This document shows, piece by piece, positions 8,597 to 15,755 of a stretch of DNA of 64,000 nucleotides. The notes beneath the pieces are model-generated. The model had not been told where the DNA came from. It searched no databases and was given only the letters and a program-made list of their open reading frames with translations. The position numbers and the translations under genes were made by a program. Source of the stretch: Aliiroseovarius sp. S1123 (GTDB lineage Bacteria; Pseudomonadota; Alphaproteobacteria; Rhodobacterales; Rhodobacteraceae); the NCBI RefSeq assembly GCF_023015885.1, contig NZ_JALKBE010000005.1, positions 1 through 64,000 of the forward strand, given 5' to 3'. Each line of letters starts with the position of its first letter. The stretch's first letter is position 1.

Positions 8597-11500
8597 TCAG
8601 GTCGCAGAAATAGCGTCGCGTGCTTCGTCGCGTTTGAAGAACACGTAATAGAACACCGGGGCGGCAACCAGCGTCAGGATCGACGCAAAGGCAAGGCCGC
8701 CCATGATGGTGACCGACATCGACACGAAGAAGGCGTCGCTGAGTAGCGGTGCCATGCCAAGGATGGTGGTCACGGCAGCCAGCACCACGGGACGGACCCT
8801 GGATGCCGAAGCCTCGATGATCGCGGGGCGCAGGGCTTTGCCTTCGGCGCGGACAAGGTCGATTTCCTCGACCAGAACGATGCCGTTCTTGATCAGCATC
8901 CCCGACAGGCTGAGCAGACCCAGAAGCGCGGTGAAGCTGAAGGGCAGGCCCGTGCCAAGAAGTCCAACCACAACGCCATTCACCGACATGGGCACCAAAA
9001 GCCAGATAATGATCGGCTGACGAATCGCGTTGAACAGCAGGATCGAGATCATGACCATGATCAGCAGACTGACTGGCAACTGCGCCCCAAGGCTGGCTTG
9101 TGCTTTTCTGGCGTTCTCGAATTCACCACCCCATTCCAGCTTGTAGCCGGGGGGAAGCGGCATCGCCTCGATCGCGGCGCGGATTTCGGAATGGGCCTGT
9201 GCAGCGGTCACGTCCGGCATCACATCCGCCCCGACCGAGATCGTGGGAACGCGGTTGCGTCGGTGCACAAGCGTGTTTTCCGTGTGCACCTCGAACCCAT
9301 CCGTCACCTGTTCAATCGGCAGATGGCTGCGCGCGACCGGCGAATAGACCAGCTGGTCATAGATATTGAACGGTTCCTCCTGCGGGCGGCGCATGATGAT
9401 CGGGATTTGGCGCTCGCGCTCGCGATAGACGCCCACGCGTTGCCCATCTGTGGCAAACTGTAGAGTCGCGGCGATGTCATCGCGGTTCACGCCTGCGGTT
9501 TGCGCGCGTTCGGTGGCGTAGATCGGTTTGATCACCAGCTCTTGCTCGCGCCAGTCGGTGCGTAGGTTCAAAAGGCTGTCCGAGCTCTTGTGCATGATCG
9601 CTGCGGCTTGGTCCGCCAGTTCACGCAGGACTTTCGGGTCGCTGCCCGAGAAGCGCGCCTGAATGGGATCACCGCCGCCCGGACCAAAGACCAGTCGCTG
9701 CACGCGGAACTCAGCCTGCGGGAAGGTTTCCTTGCCGAAGCTTTCAAGGCGCGCATGCAGGTCGGGAATGTCGTCCAGAACCTCGGTCCGGATGATCAGG
9801 TGGCCGTAGCTTTGATTGTCCTTGCCGCCATCGTACGTCAGCATGAAGCGGGACGCCCCGCGCCCAGCATAGGACGCAACCGACACGACCTTCTCTTCTT
9901 CAAGCAACCACGCTTCCATCTGTGCAAGATCGTCCGACACCTGATGGATCGAGCTGCCTTGCGGAAGCTTGTAGTAGACAAAGAACAAGGGCGTGTTCGA
10001 GTTCGGGAAGAACTGCTGCTTCACTTGGCCAAAGCCTGCAAAGCAAACTACAGTGATGGCCACCAGTGCCGCGATCACCATCCAGCGTGCGGACAGCGCC
10101 AGATCGAGTGTGCGTTTATACAGGCGGAAGAATGGCCCGTTATAAGCGTCTTCGGGGTTCTGATTATCGTGCTTGAACAGATAGTGGCCCAGCAGGGGGG
10201 TCACGGTCAGCGCCAGCACCCATGACAGAAGCAACGAAATGCCGATCACCGCGAAAAGCGAGAACAGGAATTCCCCGGTCGAATCCGGAGACAGACCGAT
10301 GCCCGCAAAGGCCATGATGCCGATGACGGTGGCGCCCAAAAGCGGGATTTGCGTTTTCTTTGCGGCGTCATCTGCCGCTTCGCGTGAATTCCGACCGCGA
10401 AGCATCGAGATTTGCATCCCTTCCGCCACAACGATGGCGTTGTCCACCAGCATCCCCATTGCGATGATCAGGGCGCCCAGCGAAATACGCTCCATCTCGA
10501 TGGAAAAGAGCCACATGAACAGGATGGTGCCCACCACGGTAAGCAAAAGCGTCGAACCAATCACGATGGCCGCGCGCCAGCCCATGAAGGCACCCAGCAC
10601 AACAATCACGATCCCCACGGACATGGCGAGGTTCACAAGGAAGTCATTCGAGCTTTGCTCGACCACCAGATGCTGTTGATAGATCGGGTGCAGGTCGATC
10701 CCGTGCGGGATGTTTTCGCTAAGCTGGGCGATGCGGGCGTCAACGCGATGGCCGACCTGAACGATGTCTTCGCTTTCAAGGCCCGCGATGGCGATAGTGA
10801 AGGCCTCTTGCCCGTTGAAGCGGATCATCTGGTCGGGGTTTGCCTCGCGTTGGCGCGAGACATTTGCAATGTCTGCGACGTTGACCAGCACACCGTTCAC
10901 GCCCACATTCAGCGACGCAATGTCACCGATGGTTTCCGAGCCTTCCGGCGCGCGGAACATGGTACGCCCGGCGTTATTGTCCAGCCCGCCCGCAGACGCG
11001 ACCGAGTTTGAGGTCGACACCGCCCCGGCAATCGCATTCGGCGGAATGCCCTGATTGACGGCCAGTGTCATGTTGGGTTCGATATAAATCACCTCGTCGG
11101 GAAGGCCTGCCAGATCCACGTCGGCGACGCCATCCACTGCCAGCAGCTCGCGCCGCAGGAAGGTGGCCAGCTCGTGCCGTTCGGCATCGGTGAAGCCGGG
11201 GCTGGTGACGGCGTAATACAGGCCGAATACGTCCCCGAAGCTGTCATTCACGAAGGGCGTCATGGCGCCAGAGGGCAGGTTGCGGGAGGTATCACGAACC
11301 TTCGCGCGAAGCCGTGTCCAGATGTCGGGCAGGGCGTCGGCCGGATAGGTCGACTTGATCTCGATATCAATCCGGCTTTCCCCGGGGCGGTTGGTCGAGG
11401 TGATCTTGTCCACCTCTTCCATCTTCTGAAGGGCGCTTTCCAACGGTTCAGACACTTCGGTCGCGACCTGTTCGGCGCTGGCGCCGGGGTATTGGGTGAC

Positions 11501-11644
11501 CACAACGGCCTGTTTGATGGTGAATGCGGGGTCCTCAAGGCGGCCCAGATTGAAAAAGCCGTAGGTTCCCCCAAACAGCATGGTGAGGATGATCAGCCAC
11601 GTATAAAGCGGCTTCTCGATCGAGGCGCGGGCGATGTTCAACAT
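8597..11644 (-). CDS. RND-family efflux pump, inner-membrane subunit
   Basis: A 1015-residue AcrB/HAE-type RND transporter with the usual duplicated 12-helix, two-large-periplasmic-loop plan. The start MLNIARASIEKPLYTWLIIL is typical of one HAE subgroup. The transmembrane-4 motif is GMLVDNAIVV (about residues 395-405), with Asp-Asn where AcrB has Asp-Asp. It starts 8 bp downstream of its fusion-protein partner and is third in a MarR-MFP-RND operon. No outer-membrane channel gene is present, so it probably uses a TolC-like protein encoded elsewhere. Substrates cannot be predicted. Confidence 0.92.
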   Translation of the reverse strand: MLNIARASIEKPLYTWLIILTMLFGGTYGFFNLGRLEDPAFTIKQAVVVTQYPGASAEQVATEVSEPLESALQKMEEVDKITSTNRPGESRIDIEIKSTYPADALPDIWTRLRAKVRDTSRNLPSGAMTPFVNDSFGDVFGLYYAVTSPGFTDAERHELATFLRRELLAVDGVADVDLAGLPDEVIYIEPNMTLAVNQGIPPNAIAGAVSTSNSVASAGGLDNNAGRTMFRAPEGSETIGDIASLNVGVNGVLVNVADIANVSRQREANPDQMIRFNGQEAFTIAIAGLESEDIVQVGHRVDARIAQLSENIPHGIDLHPIYQQHLVVEQSSNDFLVNLAMSVGIVIVVLGAFMGWRAAIVIGSTLLLTVVGTILFMWLFSIEMERISLGALIIAMGMLVDNAIVVAEGMQISMLRGRNSREAADDAAKKTQIPLLGATVIGIMAFAGIGLSPDSTGEFLFSLFAVIGISLLLSWVLALTVTPLLGHYLFKHDNQNPEDAYNGPFFRLYKRTLDLALSARWMVIAALVAITVVCFAGFGQVKQQFFPNSNTPLFFVYYKLPQGSSIHQVSDDLAQMEAWLLEEEKVVSVASYAGRGASRFMLTYDGGKDNQSYGHLIIRTEVLDDIPDLHARLESFGKETFPQAEFRVQRLVFGPGGGDPIQARFSGSDPKVLRELADQAAAIMHKSSDSLLNLRTDWREQELVIKPIYATERAQTAGVNRDDIAATLQFATDGQRVGVYRERERQIPIIMRRPQEEPFNIYDQLVYSPVARSHLPIEQVTDGFEVHTENTLVHRRNRVPTISVGADVMPDVTAAQAHSEIRAAIEAMPLPPGYKLEWGGEFENARKAQASLGAQLPVSLLIMVMISILLFNAIRQPIIIWLLVPMSVNGVVVGLLGTGLPFSFTALLGLLSLSGMLIKNGIVLVEEIDLVRAEGKALRPAIIEASASRVRPVVLAAVTTILGMAPLLSDAFFVSMSVTIMGGLAFASILTLVAAPVFYYVFFKRDEARDAISAT

Positions 11645-11652
11645 GTCGGGCC

Positions 11653-12726
11653 TCAGTTCGCAAAGCCGTTAAACGGACGCACGGTTTCGCCATCCTGCAC
11701 CGACGATGCACCGGCGGCGACGATGACGTCCCCACCTGACAGGCCCGAGGTCACGATGAAATTACCGTCCGAGGCGGTTGTAACTTCGATCGGAGTCGCG
11801 GCAATCGTGCCGGTACCTTCGCCGCCTTCAACAAAGCGCATGGCCAGCGTGTTGCCCTGAGGGTCAACGGAAATGGCGGTGGCGGGCAGCTTGATTTCGC
11901 GTGAGTCGGTCGTCGCGCTGATGCGCACATCCACGGACGAGCCAGGCAACAATTGCAAGCCTTCAACCGGCGCCATCCCAAGGGTCAGACGATAGGTTTG
12001 ACCTGCTGCGGCGGCCTCGGCGTTGAACTCGCGGATGCCAAGCGGGTAGGCTTCGGGGTGACCTGCGAAATGCGCCATGATCCGGATGTTCTTTTCGTCG
12101 CCCGCGGACTGGAACAGGATCTCGGGCACGTCGATTTCGATGCGGATCTCGCTCATGTCATGCAGGCGAGCGATGGGGGTGCCAGCACCAATGGTGTTGA
12201 AGTTGCCAACATTGCGCGAAGCGACCAGCGCGTCGAACGGGGCGTAAAGCGTGGCGTTGTCCAGGTTCTTCTCAGCCTGACGGAACGCGATGTCGGCAAG
12301 GCTGGCCTGCGTTTCGGCGTCGTCGATCGTGACTTGGCTGACCGTATTCCCACTCAGCTTGGTCAGACGCTCGACTGTTCGGTCGGCCTTATCTTTCTGG
12401 ACGATGGACTGCTCAAGTGCCAGCGAGAACGGCTCTTGATCCAGTTGGGCAATCAAGCTGCCTTCGGGCAAAAGCTCGCCTTCGATAATCGGAAGGTCGA
12501 CGATCTGACCGCCGACCTGAAAAGCCAGATCAATGGTCTGGCGGGCAACGACCTTGCCATAGAAGGTGCGCGAGAACGACTGCTGGTTTTCCGAGATGGT
12601 CATCAGTTTAACCGGTTTTGCGGTGTCCAGCTGGGCGGTGCTGTCTTGTGCGACGGCCGCGTTTAAGGACAATGCCGTTGCCAGTATGGCTGCAACAAGG
12701 GGACGGGTAGAATGGGTCATGTGCAT
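11653..12726 (-). CDS. RND efflux membrane fusion protein
   Basis: A 357-residue HlyD/AcrA-family periplasmic adaptor. It has a signal peptide (to about residue 28, ALSLNAAVAQ), then lipoyl-like halves flanking an alpha-hairpin (residues about 65-170, with LALEQSIVQKDKADRTVERL), a beta-barrel and a membrane-proximal domain. It links the inner-membrane pump to an outer-membrane channel. The hairpin is short. The gene starts 3 bp after the MarR gene and ends 8 bp before the pump gene. An alternative ATG lies two codons downstream. Confidence 0.9.
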   Translation of the reverse strand: MHMTHSTRPLVAAILATALSLNAAVAQDSTAQLDTAKPVKLMTISENQQSFSRTFYGKVVARQTIDLAFQVGGQIVDLPIIEGELLPEGSLIAQLDQEPFSLALEQSIVQKDKADRTVERLTKLSGNTVSQVTIDDAETQASLADIAFRQAEKNLDNATLYAPFDALVASRNVGNFNTIGAGTPIARLHDMSEIRIEIDVPEILFQSAGDEKNIRIMAHFAGHPEAYPLGIREFNAEAAAAGQTYRLTLGMAPVEGLQLLPGSSVDVRISATTDSREIKLPATAISVDPQGNTLAMRFVEGGEGTGTIAATPIEVTTASDGNFIVTSGLSGGDVIVAAGASSVQDGETVRPFNGFAN

Positions 12727-12729
12727 TAC

Positions 12730-13188
12730 TCAGCCGTTATTCAATTCTTGGATTTTCAGATGTATTTTCAAAGAGATCTGGGCGAATGCCTCGACCTCGT
12801 CGTCGGACAGGCCGAGCGTCTCGTGTAGAAGTGTGTGGGCAAGGCCGACAGTTTCCATGCGCTGCTGATGGCCTTTTTCCGTCAGGCACAGCAGCCACGC
12901 GCGCCGGTCTTCCGGGTCGCGCATGCGTTCAATCAGGCCGCGCGCTTCCATCTGGTCGGCCACGGTTGTCATGGTCGATGGCAGTGCATCCAGATCGCGG
13001 GCCAAGGTGCCGATCCGTTTGGGGCGGTCCAGCTTGACCAGAACCTTGCGTTCCAGGTTGGGGCCGCCGCAGTCGTCACCCTGCTGACGCATATTTGTGT
13101 CAATATAGGTATAGAGCGAGAAGACGCCAATCAGGGCACGTAGTTCTGGCTCAAGCCCGTCAGTGTCGAGACCAATAGGTGTGTTCAT
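12730..13188 (-). CDS. MarR-family transcriptional regulator
   Basis: A winged-helix MarR protein of about 152 residues. The recognition region reads RIGTLARDLDALPSTMTTVADQMEARGLIERMRDPEDRRAWLL, the wing motif being DPEDRRAW. The start at 13188 is preferred over an upstream in-frame ATG at 13206 because an AAGGAAG ribosome site lies about 10 nt ahead of it and overlaps the upstream ATG. It is the first gene of the efflux operon and most likely represses it. AT-rich TTAATTAA at 13251-13258 is a possible operator or promoter element. Confidence 0.9.
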   Translation of the reverse strand: MNTPIGLDTDGLEPELRALIGVFSLYTYIDTNMRQQGDDCGGPNLERKVLVKLDRPKRIGTLARDLDALPSTMTTVADQMEARGLIERMRDPEDRRAWLLCLTEKGHQQRMETVGLAHTLLHETLGLSDDEVEAFAQISLKIHLKIQELNNG

Positions 13189-13206
13189 CGAACGGCTTCC
13201 TTCCAT

Positions 13207-13549
13207 GGTAAGCGCTCGGATATAGTTCAGAAAATGAAATGTCCAGATTGTTAATTAATGTCGAGCGGGTGGTGGACGTTACGTCAAGCAGCGTGCGGTA
13301 AAGAAAACTGTGTCAATTTCCAGAGTGTTGGGGTTCAGTTTTGGGCAAGCGATCGCATGGTGTTGTTGGTTTTCTTGGATCAGCATACGAATGACGTACT
13401 CTGGTAAGAATATTTTACCAGTTAAGTAGATTCCAATTGAAATCTAAATCTAGCTGCGTAGTAATTACCGTGGCAGCGCAGGCGGGCCAGTGGTTTACCT
13501 GTGCGTCTTAGAAGAACAAAATTAAGAACTCGGAGGAGGAATTTCCAAT
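13207..13549. promoter_or_regulatory. 343-bp divergent control region (MarR efflux operon / TRAP operon)
   Basis: No gene is visible. The left part, with TTAATTAA at 13251-13258, probably carries the efflux promoter; the right part carries the TRAP promoter, a perfect inverted repeat at 13401-13421, and a GGAGGA ribosome site just before the TRAP binding-protein gene. I could not identify convincing -35/-10 pairs. Confidence 0.5.
13401..13421. promoter_or_regulatory. Inverted repeat CTGGTAA-N7-TTACCAG
   Basis: Perfect 7-bp arms lie 128 bp upstream of the TRAP binding-protein start. The TGGTAA...TTACCA form resembles operators of dimeric repressors of the GntR type and also contains a T-N11-A core. 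No regulator gene is attached to this TRAP operon, so the binding protein would be encoded elsewhere. Confidence 0.5.
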
Positions 13550-14638
13550 ATGGAACGCCGTAAGTTTCTAAAGGGTGCAGCGCTGGGCGCTGGTGCAACC
13601 GCTCTTGCAACGCCCGCACTTGCCCAAAGTGGCAAAACCCTGACCATCGTATCGACCTGGCCGCGGGACTTCCCGGGCCTGGGTATTTCGGCGCAGCGTC
13701 TGGCCGCCCGTATCGGCCAACTGTCCGACGGTGCACTGAATGTTGAATACTTTGCGTCTGGCGAACGTGTTGGGGCCTTCGACGTATTCGACGAAGTCGC
13801 ATCTGGTAACGCTCAGGCCTATATCGGGGCCGAGTATTACTTTACCGGCAAGCACCCCGGCTTTGCGTATTTCACCTCGGTGCCGTTCGGCATGTCGACG
13901 CCTGAATGGAATGCGTGGATCAAGTTTGGTGGCGGTCAGGAACTGTGGGACGAAGTCTCGGGCGAGTTTGGCCTGAAGGCTCTTGCTGCTGGTTCGACCG
14001 GTACGCAGGCCGGTGGCTGGTTCAACCGCGAGATCGAAAGCGCTGACGACCTGAAAGGTCTGAAAATGCGTATTCCTGGTCTGGGTGGTCAGGTTCTGTC
14101 GAAGCTTGGGGCATCGACCGTGTCGGTTCCCGGTTCGCAGATCTATGAAAACCTGGTGTCGGGCGCCATCGACGCGACCGAGTGGGTTGGTCCGTACAAC
14201 GACTATTTCATGAAGTTCTACGAAGCGGCAAAGTACTACTACACCGCTGGTATGCACGAGCCGGGTGGTGGTCTGTCCTTCAGCATGAACCGTGCGTTCT
14301 ATGACGGCCTGTCCGACTGGGAGCGTGCCGTGATCGAGGCCGCCTGTAACGAAGAGCACGCCGCATCGCACGAAGAAAACATCGCGAAGAACGGCGAGTA
14401 TCTGGCCAAGCTGGTTGACGAGCAGGGCGTAGAAGTCCGTTCGTTCAACGACGATGTTTGGGACAGCTTCGGTGAAGCCGCAGAAGAAGTGTTCGAAGAA
14501 ACCCGCGACCACTCAGAGCTGGCTGCGCGTATCAACGACGACTTCCAGTCGAAACTGCGCGAGATGGGTACCATGATGGCTCAGTTCGAAGTGGGCTACA
14601 TCAACCAGCGTAACCGCGTGCTGGGTCTGGGCGAGTAA
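13550..14638 (+). CDS. TRAP transporter substrate-binding protein, TakP-like (2-oxoacid/organic acid)
   Basis: A 362-residue DctP-family protein with a twin-arginine-like signal (MERRKFLKGAALGAG, cleavage after ATPALA). Segments GGWFNREI, LKMRIPG and GAIDATEWVGPYND closely follow the pattern of TakP, the Rhodobacter sphaeroides 2-oxoacid-binding protein, as recalled; the Arg in LKMR and the Trp-containing ATEW segment are ligand-contact regions in that class. The substrate is therefore probably a 2-oxo or hydroxy monocarboxylate. It is the first gene of a three-gene TRAP operon and is followed by a stem-loop before the small permease. Confidence 0.88.
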   Translation: MERRKFLKGAALGAGATALATPALAQSGKTLTIVSTWPRDFPGLGISAQRLAARIGQLSDGALNVEYFASGERVGAFDVFDEVASGNAQAYIGAEYYFTGKHPGFAYFTSVPFGMSTPEWNAWIKFGGGQELWDEVSGEFGLKALAAGSTGTQAGGWFNREIESADDLKGLKMRIPGLGGQVLSKLGASTVSVPGSQIYENLVSGAIDATEWVGPYNDYFMKFYEAAKYYYTAGMHEPGGGLSFSMNRAFYDGLSDWERAVIEAACNEEHAASHEENIAKNGEYLAKLVDEQGVEVRSFNDDVWDSFGEAAEEVFEETRDHSELAARINDDFQSKLREMGTMMAQFEVGYINQRNRVLGLGE

Positions 14639-14663
14639 GCCTTAGATCGCTGAAAAGCAATCA

Positions 14664-14694
14664 GAGCGGGGCCGAAATGGTCCCGCTCTTTTGT
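14664..14694 (+). terminator. Intra-operon stem-loop with T-run after the TRAP binding-protein gene
   Basis: AGAGCGGGGCC and GGTCCCGCTCT form an 11-bp stem (one G-T pair) with a 5-nt loop, followed by TTT. It has the shape of a rho-independent terminator but sits between the binding-protein and permease genes. It probably gives partial termination and 3' protection, lowering permease expression. Confidence 0.65.
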
Positions 14695-14751
14695 AAGGCG
14701 CAAGGGCGACCACTGCCTTGACCCTTACGCAAACCGACCCCGGGGGAGCTG

Positions 14752-15744
14752 ATGGCAACCGATTTTTCCGACATTTCACGCGAAGGCAGCCCGGCGATTG
14801 GCCCACGGCTGTTTGCATGGGGCATGCTTGGCTTCCTGTTCGCGTTTTTGGTTAACAACACACTGGTCGTAGGCTTCGGCATGCCCGGCACAAAGCCGAT
14901 CTTCCAAGGCGGCGCGACGGGTGGCAGCTGGGCCAATCTGGCGGTCTATATCGTCAGCATCGCGGTCGCGGCGTTCTATGTCCTTAGCACCAAAGCCAAC
15001 GCGCTGCGTTGGGACGCGATGAAGATCCACAAGTTCAATGTCTATCTGATCCGCGCCATGTTCTGGTCCGTCCTGCTGGTCGGTGTCGCGGACAGCGCCA
15101 TCGCCTTTATGCGGGTCGAGGGCATTCTGGACGGAATGTTCAATGAAGACACCGTCAAGCTGTTCAACAAGTCGCGCTGGGTTGGCCCCTATATCCACAT
15201 GCCGCTGATCGTGGCGGGTTTCATCATTGCACTGTTCACGCGCACCTTGGGCTTCACGTGGCTTGCCTTGATGATCGTCGCGGCCGAGCTTCTGATCGTG
15301 ATCTCGCGCTTTGTGTTCAGCTTTGAGCAAGCGCTGATGGGCGATCTTGTGCGTTACTGGTACGCGGCCCTGTTCCTGTTTGCCTCGGCCTATACCCTGT
15401 TCGAGGAAGGCCACGTGCGCGTGGACGTGCTGTATGCCGGTTTCGGCCGCACGACCCGCGGCTTTGTAAACGCCTTTGGCTCGATCGCGCTTGGGATGAG
15501 CACCGTCTGGGTGATCCTTGCGGTTGGCTTTAACGGCAAGACCGCGATCATCAACAGCCCGATCATCAATTTCGAGATCTCGCAGTCTGGTGGCGTGGGC
15601 ATGTTCATCAAATACCAGATGGCCGCCTTCCTTGGCGTGTTCGCCATCAGCATGCTGATCCAGTTCGTCAGCTATTTCCTTGAGGCCGTCGCCGACAAAC
15701 GTGACGAGCCCGGACACCGCGAAGTCGCCCCGGCGGCCCATTAA
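14752..15744 (+). CDS. TRAP transporter small permease, extended form
   Basis: A 330-residue DctQ-family protein, almost twice the usual 160-200. Residues 1-190 hold about four or five extra membrane helices (near residues 22-42, 62-82, 102-120, 155-175 and 178-198). The C-terminal part (about 200-320), with FEEGHVRVDVLYAGFGRTTRGFVN, is the recognisable DctQ domain. It ends 11 bp before the large permease gene. The role is the small membrane subunit of a TakP-type TRAP importer; the function of the N-terminal helices is unknown. Confidence 0.88.
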   Translation: MATDFSDISREGSPAIGPRLFAWGMLGFLFAFLVNNTLVVGFGMPGTKPIFQGGATGGSWANLAVYIVSIAVAAFYVLSTKANALRWDAMKIHKFNVYLIRAMFWSVLLVGVADSAIAFMRVEGILDGMFNEDTVKLFNKSRWVGPYIHMPLIVAGFIIALFTRTLGFTWLALMIVAAELLIVISRFVFSFEQALMGDLVRYWYAALFLFASAYTLFEEGHVRVDVLYAGFGRTTRGFVNAFGSIALGMSTVWVILAVGFNGKTAIINSPIINFEISQSGGVGMFIKYQMAAFLGVFAISMLIQFVSYFLEAVADKRDEPGHREVAPAAH

Positions 15745-15755
15745 GGACACGACAG

